Position numbers and translations under genes: made by a program
Origin: Anastrepha obliqua
Lineage: Eukaryota > Arthropoda > Insecta > Diptera > Tephritidae
Length of the DNA: 64,000 nt
NCBI RefSeq assembly: GCF_027943255.1
Contig: NC_072893.1
Span: forward strand, 62,032,001 to 62,096,000
Direction of reading: 5' to 3'
The notes under the pieces: generated by a model
Database searches by the model: none
Seen by the model: only the letters and a program-made list of their open reading frames with translations
What the model was told of the DNA's origin: nothing
In this document: positions 11,775 to 23,639 of the stretch, in pieces
Layout of the letters: every line of letters begins with the position of its first letter
How positions within the stretch are numbered: the stretch's first letter is position 1

Positions 11775-14700
11775 TTGGTTTTTTTTCGAAATATTTTTGT
11801 AGATTAACGTATGTATTAGGTCTCTTCTATTCGCCATTTCCCCGCTCGCTATCTCTATGCTCGATTAACTTGACAAAAAATGTGCCCATCAGAGGGTGCG
11901 TGACGTCATCAGAGAGTGCCAACCATTTGCTCTTCACAATAAATTTAGTACCTTTTTATATATCAAAATGCAAACATTTTTAGGTTGGTGTTTGTTTCTT
12001 ATTTTTAATTTAAAGCTACCAAAACTGTAAGTTAAAACAAAACTGTATTATTAAACAAAAGAATGTTAGAAAGGGTCACTCTGAGAAGAATTTAGTGCTA
12101 ATGCAAATTTGTTGATTCTTATAAAGTTTGATATTTTGAAAGTGCAAATTTGATTCTTTGCTCCTTTTAAGGAGAATATTAAATCTTCTTCTCTCAACAC
12201 TTCTTAACATTAGAAACCGTTTTACACATTTTAAAAAGCGTCTGAATTTGCCGAATGCGAATTAAAATCATAGAGTTGTAATCATTTCGTCCGGTCCACA
12301 ATCCTTAGTGGGACATAGGGCATTAAGAGGTGTATTCATAGTAAAAATAAGCAAACCAATACCAAAAACTACTGAAGAAACCATAACGGTATTTTTATAA
12401 AAAGAGTACCTAATCTTGTTACATACCCTGAAATATAGCAAAAAGTCGTTCTCGTAACAAAAAAAAATCATAAATTAAATTGTACATAACTATAACACAT
12501 TTATTTAAAAAAATGCACATTTTAAAGGCAATTTGTCACGCATACAAAGTTCTTTTAGTAATTCAATAAAAATTTGGTATTTTATTTTCTTTAAGTGGGC
12601 ATTTTAGTGCGTTTTTATATCCAAAGCTAGGCAACACTGCAGTAGCAAGAGAGAGATTTGATTGCTGAAAGCAGAAGGACGCCAACAAAAACTGAAATCG
12701 CGGGCAATGCGACTGATGTTAAAAAAAGTAAAGCTAAATAAAACTGAGTGAATTATTGAAATGTATATTTGAAAAAATTATAGGCATTAAATTTTAATTA
12801 GAACAGGCTAGAAAAATGTCATGCAGAAAGAACTAAAACTCCGACACTAAATAACAAAGAAAATGCTAAATCAAGTTACGAAAAAGGTAATCTGGTCGTA
12901 CTGGTGCTAATACGACGCCACTCATTGTCAAATTCGCTGAGGGCAAAGTAACGGTGCCACGATAGGCGCCATCTCATAATTCTTTCCATCATGGAGTATG
13001 GCTATAGCTCATTAGACTGGTATAGCACATTGCCTTACCAACACTTGTAATATAAGGCAGCTCTCTTTCCACGTTACCAGCATATGTTCATTTGTACCAG
13101 TTGCTTCATCGCCACTTGTTAACTTTTGGCGAAAAGAAGAGGCCTACTCTAAGACTACTTACCAGTTTGCATTTTTTGCGATTTGTTGTTCAAAATAAAT
13201 AGATCATTTAAACAATTTGTAATCGTTTATACATTGGCATTTTTATTCTAATTTCATTCATTACAGATTTTTATTTTAAAATTAACTTCATTTTTCAAAT
13301 GACAATTCTCTATTTACTTTTTTTGTGTATTTGCAATTTTAGTCACTTATTATTATTTTTTACTAGTATTTGCGACTTACTTAAATTATAAAACATTTCT
13401 TACTATAGTTGTTGTTTTGTTTTTCTTAGTTACAAATATTAATTAAAAACAAATATAAATTTTCGCTTATTGGTTTTGTCGCTATTTATTTATTAATACT
13501 AAGTTTTTACTTTAATATAAATTTATGTATAATTATTTCTTCTTCTGATAGTTTGACCAGCAGAGGCTCATTTATTTTTGACCACGCTGCGCTTTTCGTG
13601 TTTTTTATTTTATTTCAAGTATAGCTAAAGATTTAATTTTTGTTTATTTTTTATTTTTTGTTCTTTTATTTTTTTAATTTTTTTTAATTTTCTTATATTT
13701 TTTTATGTTTTATTACATATTTTTTATTTTTAATTCCATTATTTTTTAATTTAATTTAATTCTTTATTTTGCTTTTATTATTTATTTTTTATTTATGGTT
13801 CCTTTATTCTCTCTTTCTTCTAAATTTCGGCTGTGTAAAAAATGACAAAGTATTTCCAGTAATAACCTTATTAATCTATCGATTCCATGTTATTTTAAGA
13901 TGAATTTTAGTGGCTTATGAATTTTTTTAACTGAAATCAGATCTGGATATGTGTTACTGTTTGCAATTTTGTGAAATTATTGAAGCTTTAGATCGCGAAT
14001 TTTTCTATAAGAAAATGAGTACACTTAGCAACAAACCATAAAAGCTCAATATTTTTACCAGTTTTGACTATTTAATTTTCAAAGACTATATAGACCCAAA
14101 TTTAAGATTGTATAAAAGTTGCAAAAAAAAATTTCACAAACTTTACTACGCAATTCGACGGTTTTCAAATAGAATTTCTAGAAAAAATTGTTAATTTATA
14201 ACAGATTCAACTTTGATATAACAAAGTGCATATGCGAAGTTGTTAAAAATGTGTTTAATATTAAAAAAAAATTTTTTTCTAAACGGTGTTTAGTGTTTTA
14301 TCTGTATAGGAAATTCACAACATTTTCACCGAAAAGAAATACAAAAAATCAACGACATTTTTGAGTGACTTCGACTTTCACTTTATTATATAAAAATTCA
14401 ATAGGCTTTAAAACTGCATCCGAAAACTTCTACAAGTTTCAATTAAAAACCGTAGAGTTCGTATATAAAATATGGAAACTTTATTAATTTTTGTAAATAA
14501 ATGTAAATATAATTTTATGACGTTTGTTAGACATTTTATGTTTTTATAAAGAAAAATAGTGGACAAATATTCAGAATTAGTCAAATTGTTACACTATCAT
14601 TTGTTGCCAGCTGTGGATACTTTATTTATCCTACCAATAAATATAGTTTTTAGCTTTGTTAGGACCAAATTTATATACTCGTTTTCTTGTGGGAGAAATT

Positions 14701-14920
14701 GCGCTTTAAAGCAAATTTCATAATTTTTAGCGACTTTTCAAACTTCTGACGAAAAAGATTTAAATCAGCAGGCAATCCTATGAAATAGCGTAATAAAAAA
14801 TATAAAATTTGCAAGACACATCGGAAACAGACTATCTGATTTTCAAGATAGATCAGAACAGGGACTATAAAGTACGCGCATCGGACAGAAAGAATTGGCA
14901 GTCCAGAGTCAAGTAAGATG
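11775..14920. other. Long AT-rich stretch without recognised genes
   Basis: It includes a very T-rich tract at about 13570-13810 (runs of TTTATTTTT). Short open frames (12268-12471, 14671-14931) show no family motif. Confidence 0.45.
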
Positions 14921-14924
14921 ATAG

Positions 14925-16115
14925 TAGTCACGATATTTATACTAACGGCTCAAAGATGGACAATGGCACTGGATCCGGAGTGTACTCGGAACAGTTATTC
15001 TTAAATTGCTTGTTTAGACTCCCATATCGGTGCACAGTGGGAATTTTTTGACAAATTTTGTTAAAAAATTGATATAGGATCCAATTTTTGACTAATTTTA
15101 ATAATATCTAGATGTAGAATTGGACACAAATTCGGGCTCAGCAACCAGAAAACCGTATATATATATTTTTTGAAATTTGTCTATGGAAAAAATTTGGTTC
15201 TAAGTTTTTAAGTAGTTGGGCAAATTCGCGTAATTGCCGGAATGTATTACCGTTGATTAGAACTACAATTCCAAATTTAAATATATATTGTACATTTTTT
15301 TATGTTTAAAGTTTTTCCGAATTTTTCCCAAAGAGTTTTTGATATAATAAAAAAAAATTTAAATTCGGGTCTAGACAATCTCTTGCAAAATCATTTACGA
15401 GAATTTTTAGAAAAAAATTATTTCAATCGGTCAATAATTGTCGTTTTTAAGTTCTATGAACAAAATTTGTCGAAAAATCAACATTGTGCGATGTAGCGTC
15501 TGCCAAGCTGAGATCTACGCTGTAGGCAAAGCAGCAGAGACGATTAGACTACTGGAGTTACCTCGGCCAAATCTTACCATTTTTATCGATAATCGAGCAG
15601 CGACCCAGGCACTGGTGCGCATCAATTCAAGAGCCCACACCTTGTGTCGGCTACTCTGGAGTGGAGAGAAATGAAATAGTGGATGAGTGTGCAAGGATAA
15701 GCTCTGAGCTTGACCTTCAGCGGGTGGCAGAGGGTGTATGCATTCCTCTAAACGAACTGTGCACTGCGATTGACTTGAGCATAATCGCGAAAACCAAGGT
15801 CTCTGTCTACTAAATGCAGGGTCTCCAGAACTCTTTGGCCAGAACTGAATCTTAAAAAGACAAAATGTCTAGTTGGATTCAACAGATCAACTACCAGAGT
15901 TCAGACAGATCGCTGTACTATAGGCACTCTAGGAGATAAAGAAGAAATTGAGTCGGTACAACACCTCCTCTGTGAATGTCCTGCACTTCAAAGAAGCCGC
16001 ACCAAATATATTAACTATTCCTTTTTTGAAGACCTGAGGAATATTCAAGATATCTCACTACATGGACTGGTTACCATCATAAAAAGATCTAAGTGCTATA
16101 AGCAACTTAGTTAGG
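14925..16115 (+). pseudogene. Non-LTR retrotransposon RNase H and C-terminal region, split by a MITE
   Basis: An RNase H domain begins YTNGSKMDNGTGSGVYSE (about 14938; DG of the family is NG here) and runs to RLPYR at 15030. After the inserted 456 bp element it resumes at 15489-15493 with CSVCQAEIYAV, the expected next block. Downstream are TIFIDNRAATQAL, a decayed SGVERNEIVDECAR block and a cysteine/histidine-rich C-terminal region (HLLCECPALQ near 15970). RNase H removes the RNA template in element replication. Several frameshifts and stops show it is dead. The domain order fits R1-like or related clades. Confidence 0.7.
15033..15488. mobile_element. 456 bp non-autonomous inverted-repeat element (MITE)
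   Basis: The ends CACAGTGGGAATTTTTTGAC (15033) and, reading in from 15488 on the minus strand, CACAATGTTGATTTTTCGAC form an imperfect inverted repeat of about 30 bp that continues AAATTTTGTT on both sides. The flanks carry a 5 bp duplication, CGGTG (15028-15032) and CGATG (15489-15493), with one mismatch. The interior is AT-rich and non-coding. Removing it with one duplication restores the interrupted RNase H reading frame, which proves insertion. The superfamily is undetermined. Confidence 0.75.
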
Positions 16116-17220
16116 GGATAGAAATCTAATTCGGCTATCACAATGGGCTTTAGGGCCACCGAGTAATTCGTCTCACCTGGCTAAACTAACCTAGCCTTAA
16201 TACTATATTTACCGTATAGCCGTTTTATCAGCCATTCAAATATTTGTGTTTGGATGTAGACCTCGATAAAGCCAATTCTCGCTGATATATCGAACTTTGA
16301 ATCGAAAATAATGAGTCGCCGATAACTGATCAATTGATGATCGATTAAAACATTTCTTAAAAGCAATCCCAGCGGAAGGACGGCAGCTTGTATAAAATGA
16401 TCAACGCTTTCTCCACATAAATAAAAATCTATTACTTTAATCTTGATTCATAACTCAAGAAAAATTTGAAGTGAGATCATGCAACTAATATTCTGTTTAT
16501 CATAAGACGTCATGAACTTCAGAACAGAGTACAAAATAAAAACAGAAACGAGCAATATAAGTTTTTTCCATGACAGCCTTGAAGTGAACGAAAAAGATTT
16601 TTAAGAATAATTGAAGCTCTTGCAATTTATGAAAAATTTTTATTTTACATTTTAGCTCTTGACTTGTCACTGGGTAGTTGGCCTAACATTTATCCTTAAT
16701 GGGAACCTACAGAAAAGTGCCAACTGGAGTTAAATCGCACCTTTTAGCGGCCAATTGACATTAATGTTTCGGCTGATTATTCGATAGTCGAAGAATTTCG
16801 AATATTTTTATTATTTTCCAATTTTGTTCGAGAAAGAGATGGCTAAATTTTTTCACAATTTAACTATAAAGAAAATTTGTAATAGTAGTTTTATTATTGT
16901 AGTAGCCAAACAAAAAAAAGTTCGACGCTTCAAACTGAGTCACTGATCACTGTAAACGAACCACCCTGTAGTATATGACTTTTGCTTGGTAGCCTTTGAC
17001 TGTAGTGACATTTTGTCTAATTACATTTTCACCACATTTTTTTTCGATAATGTGGGCTGAATCAGTTTTCTTTTTTAAACTTTAAGTATTTATTTTTTAC
17101 TTCGTAAAATTTTCTATTTTTAGTAATTAGATTTAGTCATTTATTTGTTGTTTTTTTTCTAAAGTAAACTCTTTATATTTACAATTGTGGTTTGCCATAT
17201 CAATACACGGCATAAATATT
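16116..17220. other. Non-coding stretch, nothing recognised
   Basis: AT-rich sequence without supported genes. Confidence 0.4.
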
Positions 17221-18167
17221 CAGACCTATTATTATTTCCGTCGGAGATCTCGACGTGGCAAAATGCTACTATCAATTCCGACGTGATAGCGAAATTCTGC
17301 CAAAATTTCGAAATTCGTGAAATTTAAATTATTAATTTGGACGAAGCAACGATTTTCGTGCCAAATTCATGCGAATACTTTAATTTTACGGCAGAAAGGC
17401 AAACTTCATAAAAATAGTTAAAACGTGTTATTAGACTCTTATTAAAAATATCAAAAATGTAAGGAAAATGATTTACGATATTTGTTAATTTTTGAGCTTT
17501 TCTTTCAGTAAGTGTTTACGAAATACGCACCGAAACACGCAATAAGAGATTGATCAATACATTGAGGGAAGTGGAAAAATTTGTTTATTTACTAAAGTTT
17601 TCAAAATGAAGATAATTAAAATTAATTTATTTACATATTCTTATAAAAAGATATGTCCGCAGAGTACTCACTACGAGGCCTAGTGCGGTCACTTCACATT
17701 TACGACTTGAATCACGTGTATCTTCTCCCACGCACATTTGTTCAATCGGAAGTTCTTAACGAAACTTAAAAAAGTAATTTCATTTTTGCTATTTTTTACA
17801 ACGATTTACGCTTGATCGTTCAAATTAAATGGACTACAAGCGTCCCTTATCATTTTACGCTCTACTCGTAAGCAGCAGTTTTGTCTAACCACCTCTGCTG
17901 CAGCAATGAAGTCTATTTTATTTTTCGTGTTTTTTTTTGTTTTTTGTAATTATCTAAACTAATGCTTTTTATGTCAATATTTAGCAACGATATAAGCAAA
18001 AATCATCTGAATTTCCTTAAAAAAATCGGTAGTATTAATTCGTGTTAATTCAAGTGGTTGGCAACACCAAATACGAAATGGTCGGAATTACCAATAGCAT
18101 TTTTTTCGCGTTGGTGGCGGAAGTTCCGTTAACGACGGGAGTTCGTTCGTAAAACATAATAGGTCTG
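17221..18167. mobile_element. Putative non-autonomous DNA transposon, 947 bp
   Basis: There is a perfect 12 bp inverted repeat, CAGACCTATTAT at 17221 and ATAATAGGTCTG ending at 18167. ATT lies directly outside on both sides, consistent with a 3 bp duplication. No reading frame inside encodes a transposase. Internal short repeats such as CGACGTGG and CGACGTGATAG are present near the left end. The superfamily is unknown. Confidence 0.5.
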
Positions 18168-19713
18168 ATTATAATATACTTATACAACAAAAAATTTATA
18201 ATAATAATAACTGTAGTTTTTGTAACAATTGATGCTTGAAGAAAGTTCTTTAGTTATTTATATAGTTTGTTTCACGAGTTCGTCAAATATCACTCGTTAA
18301 CTATTTACAAGGCTAAATTCTTTAAAAAATGTATTTATAATAAAACTTTAATAAAAATTTTTATATAACGTTCTTATGTCTAGAAGTTCCTCTTTTCGTT
18401 TTGCTTAAACTTTTTTAAGGTTTTGTGTTTTTTTTTTTTGTTTTCTTTTTTTAATCGATCATTTCCTAATAGTTTTTATTGCCAATTTAAACAATTAATA
18501 TTTTCTTATTGGTTTTTTATATCTTTAAATTATTTTTCTGACTAGTTTGAACTACATATGTAAGTATTCTAGTTAAATGCCTTTGAATTAGATGTACATT
18601 GAGAAGTATTCCATAGTTGTATTTCACTATCTAAAGAGATTGAAATATACATATCTATTATATATAATTTTGAACATGTTTTTTATGCTTTATTGCAATT
18701 TTTCCATATAATATTGACATGTGAAGTTTTACTTTTAAAGGTGGAGAGTGAGTGACTTGAGTGTGAGAATGTTGGAGAAATGCGGAGGTGATAAGTGTTG
18801 CATTGCATTGTGTTTTCGAAAACAAATGTGATCCAATTTAGTTTTTTTTGCAATATAAAAAAGCGTAGGATTATTAGTGGCGTGGGTAGAGTGTAGATTA
18901 AAATTTGCTTTGTGAAAAATGCAGCTCGTAAAAGTATGCATTTTAGCAGCCAAAAATGTATTAGAAGGTTGAAAATTTTCACACTTCAGAAAGTTGGCTA
19001 ATTTTAAGTTTAAAATGTTGTTGATACTTCGGAGTCAAGTGTTTGTGGCTGCAGAATTTGAAATTTGTTCTACTTTTAGTTGATCGCATTTTGCTTTTAA
19101 TGAGTGTAAATTACACATCTTTTTTTTAGTGCTTTGCAAATATTTCTTATGGGTCAGTAAAGTTAATAGCTTGCCAATTTTCTTGTTTGCAGCAGTTGCT
19201 CTGAGACATTTGTCACCTTAAAAGCGTTGCCAACGTTTTTTTTACCTTACTGCACATATTAATTTTACTCAATTTTTGTTTTTTCTTTTTTTGTCTCTTT
19301 TGTTTTGCCAATCATTCATTAATTTAACCCTTATTTTTATTTTTATAATATACATAAATACAATATAAATACATTTGCCTTTTTTTTTGTTTTTTTTTTT
19401 TTACAAACAAAAAACTTTCTTACATTACTAGTGATAATAACTGACTGCTGCTGCTGCGTTTGTTGTTCTTGTCTTTACCTTAACATTCATGTTATAAATA
19501 TGTACTCTCATAATCACATACACCTACACATATACTTGCACACAAACTTTACACACATAGTTCATAGTTTTATATTTTCTCATTATTTAATATTCCAGTT
19601 AAAGCGCCTATAAAAGTACTTTACTATTTTGTTCGTTTATTAGGATTGGAGGGGAACTTAATTTACATCAATTCGAGTACTATTTTACTCACTCTGCTAG
19701 CGCCATTTGATGG
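18168..19713. other. T-rich sequence; probable 3' untranslated or downstream region of the dpr gene
   Basis: This stretch lies directly 3' of the dpr stop codon (minus strand). Long T runs and simple sequence dominate. Open frames at 18683-18982 and 19431-19613 look accidental. I cannot place the polyadenylation site. Confidence 0.4.
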
Positions 19714-20114
19714 CTATGTTGTTGGTGTTAATATGTTGGTCTCCCAACGTCTTTGTTCATTCGGCAGTGCCAGCAATAGTTTTTGTTGTACATGATGACT
19801 TTTATGGCCCTCGCTCTCATACGCTTCACGTTCTGCCCCTACATCTGAAAGCACCGTAGTAAATGACTCTGTTCGTTGGCAGACCACGAATTTTTCACTC
19901 CATTGACTGCTCTGCCACCACTTCCATCGAATGCGTTGCCGCAGCTTATGCTGTTGTGGTCGCTGTTGTTGTTGTTGTTTCCGTTTTTGCGATGACTGTG
20001 GGTGCTCTTGCAATAGCAATACTGCTAGGAATACCAAAAATAATAGGAATGTAGCGGGCGGTGGTTGGACTTGTAATGTGGCGTGTCCATGATGCATTGC
20101 AGCTGGATGTTCAC
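19714..20114 (-). CDS. dpr: dpr-family protein, C-terminal exon
   Basis: This is the last coding exon of a dpr-family gene. The acceptor (CTGTAG, 20120-20115) joins in phase to the exon at 29837-30005, completing a Gly codon followed by EHPAAMHHG, the typical end of Dpr Ig domain 2. A hydrophobic segment follows (PPPATFLLFLVFLAVLLL, about residues 16-33 of the exon). Dpr proteins are neuronal surface proteins that bind DIP partners and guide synaptic matching; this segment is probably a membrane span or GPI-anchor signal. The remaining 95 or so residues are Gln- and Lys-rich and end at TAG 19714-19716. That tail is longer than I expect after the hydrophobic segment, so it may be a cytoplasmic tail. 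The antisense frame at 19863-20054 is an artefact. Confidence 0.8.
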
Positions 20115-21359
20115 CTACAGGAAAAGTTCACAAAGAGTTTGAAAATAATGATGAATTAATGAAATATTTCTAATAGTTCATAGATGTTAGTAAAGTAAAT
20201 TAATAATTATAATAAAGACATGTCGCAAAATTCTAAACAACAATACCTAATAGCGATAAAGTTTTAGGTTTAGCCCCCATTTCAATCCCAAATCTAGCTA
20301 TTGAATCCGCACATTCAAGTTTTCAATGAAAGTATGAAAAAAGGAGTGGTGAAATAAATAATTGTAACACTGAATGAGTATTTACGCGAGCGCAGCTTTT
20401 GCTGTATGCTGACTCAGTCGATAGTTCCAATCATTCGTTATAAATATTTTAAAGACATTCAAAAATTGTAGAAAAATATGCAGAGTTTTATAAAATCTAC
20501 ACGAAAATCAATTTCACCAATCAATACAGGACACAATTTCTTAATTTATACAGGAAGTGTTAGTAGTACACAGTATTATTTATACAGAACACATTCATGT
20601 ACGATTGGGAATAATTTTGGGGCATACGCCCTTTCTATTGAATGCCTTTCTGCCATTCAGTCAGACCCTATACGTTTTTGCATTGAAATTTTGTGATCTT
20701 TTCGAAAAGTGGCTGTTATATTTACAACGAAACAATGCAATTTTAGAAAAAAAATTATACACATCTGTATGTATAGGCGACTTAAATTTCCATTGCTTGA
20801 TTTATTTCACAGCTCTGACACTCACTTTATATGCAAAAATGTTTCAAAGAATTTATTAATCTATGCTGGTTTATCCATCCATCCCATCCGTTTGTCCGTT
20901 CCAGCATGCACTTGATAGCTCCAGTAAAAATTGAGATATTTCGAAACAAATTTTCCTTTTAGCCTTAGCTAAGTTGGGACTGAAGATCGGCCAATAATTA
21001 CACTCAACTTCATGTAACGGTAGCGTTCAAAATGCAAATCAGGCTGTGTTTCAATAACTATTCAAAATAATTATCTAAAATTTTGGTGATTGCTCTTAAT
21101 AGTTTTTCAAAAATAAAAAAAATCGGTTTTGGAAATAGTCCCTCAAGACCGTAAAATTAATACCTCAAAGAAGTATGCCCGAAAAAAATTTCATTTACTT
21201 CATTTGCGAGTTTTCATGCATCACCGCTCGGTGCGCAGCGAGTTTCCTTAAAAAAATTCATTAATCGTATACATAATTCAAAAAACTTTCAGTGGACTCA
21301 TTATATGAATTTTTAAAAATAAATTAAAAATATATTATCTACAGAAAAACGTGGGATTA

Positions 21360-21570
21360 CTTGAGACTGGGACAGAGACAAATAGAAAGACAAAGTCAAA
21401 GACAAAAACAGAAATAGAAACAAAGGCAGAGAGACTGAGGCAGACACGGGGAAGAGAGACAAAGAGAAAGAGAGAAAAAGAGAGACAGATGCAGAGAGAT
21501 AGAGAAAAATAATGAGAGAGGGGGGGACAGAGATGGAGAGTCAGAGGAACCGAGACAGAGACAGGCGTTT
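21360..21570 (+). repeat. Purine-rich degenerate (GACAGA)n tract
   Basis: About 210 bp consist almost only of A and G on the plus strand with irregular GAGACAGA-type units. It ends beside the 3' end of a SINE copy. The open frame on its opposite strand is a by-product of composition. Confidence 0.8.
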
Positions 21571-21576
21571 GGACAG

Positions 21577-21897
21577 GCGCGTACACTTCTGTTAGGTGTT
21601 TGGCCGAGCTCCTCCTCCTATTTGTGGTGTGCGTCTTGATGTTGTTCCACAAATGGAGGGACCTACAGTTTTAAGCCGGCTCCGAACGGCAGATATTTTT
21701 ATGAGGAGCTTTTTCATGGCAGAAATACACTCGGAGGTTTGCCATTGCCTGCCGAGGGGCGACCGCTATTTGAAAAATGTTTTTTTTTTTTTTTGTTTTT
21801 TTTTATTAATTTTGCTTTCACCGAGATTCGAACCATCGACCTCTCTGTGAATTCCGAATGGTAATCACGCACCAACCCATTCGGCTACGGCGGCCGC
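21577..21897 (-). mobile_element. tRNA-derived SINE, most complete copy
   Basis: On the minus strand the element starts GCGGCCGCCGTAGCC at 21897. It carries RNA polymerase III promoter boxes: an A box TAGCCGAATGGGTTGG (21887-21872) and a B box GGTTCGAATCTCGG (21834-21821). The body after a poly-T/poly-A stretch (GGTCGCCCCTCGGCAGGCAA, then AATATCTGCCGTTCGGAGCC) ends in CAGAAGTGTACGCGCC near 21577. The head resembles a tRNA with a long variable arm. SINEs are copied by LINE machinery. Six other copies in the window share this head, body or tail. Confidence 0.85.
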
Positions 21898-22059
21898 CCA
21901 AGCATACAGCATAGTTACTGATATTTATGACACCATGCAGTATTAATCCACATTTTCCCTTTCTACCGACAATAGTTTAGAAAGATATAAATCAATACAC
22001 CGTTTACCATACAAATTGCTCAAGTTAACCTTTTTTTCTTCTGGTTACTCCTTTGGTAT

Positions 22060-22800
22060 CATAGGGCTTCTACAAAGCTTCTCCAATACATGCGGTTAGA
22101 TGCTATGATCTTAGCATAGTCACAGCTTGGACTTGTGGAGGATAAGTCGTGCAGAATGAATCTATTTCAGGTGTTCGTTAGCCGACTGCGGCTACTGTTG
22201 CTCTAAGCACTCCAATCTAATGTCATTCTTGTGATGCTCTGGGGTGGTTTTCTAATAAAGAGGCGTATCAAATTCCATTTGTTGCTTGGCATAAGATGGG
22301 TTCCTCGTTCGTTTGTCACCAGAGTCCTTCATTACTAATATGTTGGGTCAGAATATTCTGCTTATTATCTTCAAGCACTTGTTGGTGAAGCCTTGAAGTT
22401 TCGGTGTGATCACTTTCGAAAAAACCAACTTTTCAATTCCATTTAGCAGTGTCGACATGACATATGCGTTGAATATCCTGATGTTGCTGTTTTTCGAAAT
22501 TTGCGAGTTTACCCAAATTTTCCCTAATCACCCGAATCCCGTGCTTGCCTTTATCAATCTGTTGTTGACGTCTTCCTTTGCTCCGCCGTCCGCTGCTGCA
22601 GTGCAGCCCAAGTGGCAGAGGCTAGCAACGAATGCCACTTCACTGCCATCTATCATCATTATGTCGTTATTATTGGTGTGTTTGATTCTCAATGCCTTAG
22701 TTTTTGTGAGGTTTACTTTCAGCCCGAATTTGCGTGCCTGCGTTACTAGTACGTCCACCTTCGGTCAATTTGTGCGGTAGCTGACAAATATCGTCTGCAA
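22060..22800 (-). pseudogene. Non-LTR retrotransposon ORF2 fragment (post-active-site region)
   Basis: The minus-strand frame 22758-22528 reads RKFGLKVNLTKTKALRIK, then GCTAAADGGAKEDVNNRL, blocks that follow the YADD motif in RTE/Jockey-like ORF2 proteins. After frameshifts the translation continues with NAYVMSTLLNG (about 22470) and a C-terminal tail RMYWRSFVEAL near 22085. The fragment lacks the endonuclease and the catalytic YADD motif. It is related to the pieces at 3125-3850 and 31115-31440. Confidence 0.75.
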
Positions 22801-23048
22801 AGTCTAAAGACTCATTTCTGCAGTTAGGATCATTTCTGTAGTCAGTTATTATTTACTTTCACTAAAAATGAATGATTATGCGAGCCTTATTTTCTTTGAA
22901 CCTCTTTAAAAGGCTTCGGTTGTCTCGTTTAAGTATGTATTTATTTACCTCATAACAAACGAAATGAGATATATCAAAGTAATAAATTTTTTTTGTACTT
23001 GGAATGAAGACATCTTTGAAATTTTCAAATGAATTACTTTGAAGCATT

Positions 23049-23180
23049 TATTTTGTAGTAATACATGCCTGAACTCCTTAAAAAAATATGGGAATTTCTT
23101 TTATGAAATAAAGTATTTGCAGTGGTTACAATGCTTACATCTCCCCTTTGAAGTTTTATAGTGCTTTAAAAATGGTATGT
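23049..23180. repeat. Dispersed unclassified repeat, second copy
   Basis: It shares ordered blocks with 4667-4810 (TTTGTAGTAATACAT, GCAGTGG, TCCCCTTTGAA, CTTTAAAAA). Its boundaries and class are unknown. Confidence 0.4.
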
Positions 23181-23639
23181 AATAATTAATAATACTATCT
23201 AAAATCTGTAGCTTAACGAGGATATGACAAGGGTAACAGGATAACAAGAAAGTTGTCGAAGTCTGATTTTTGTATAGTTTTTCAGTTTATTTGGCTTATC
23301 TCATTATAGCATGAAATTTAATTATTTGAAAGTTTTGGGAAATTTGCAAAGCTTACAGCCAGAAAAATAAAAGAGTAATACTGAACATCAAAAAAAGGCC
23401 CTGTTTATTGTTTGCTAACTGTCAAATATTCCGTATCACGGGAATAGTCTACTTCCCCGTATTGTTGTAGTTTTCTGCCTCCACAATATTAGTGTCAGAT
23501 CCATTGAACCAGAAATATTATCTGCTTACGTTTTGAGACCCACCCACAAAAACTCCTTCACTAGTTCCTGTACAACGCACAGGCTTTGATTATTTTACGA
23601 TTTAGCGTCACTCCTTTGAGTAGGTAGAAGGCCATTGAA

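Noticed and set aside
19863..20054. Plus-strand Val-rich open frame
   Set aside because: It is antisense to the dpr C-terminal exon, created by the Gln-rich repeat on the coding strand.
21596..21850. Open frame with a recurring FGRAPPPICGVRLDVVPQME-type translation
   Set aside because: It is translated SINE body; the same frame appears in the SINE copies at 55492 and 48912-49100. It is not a protein family.
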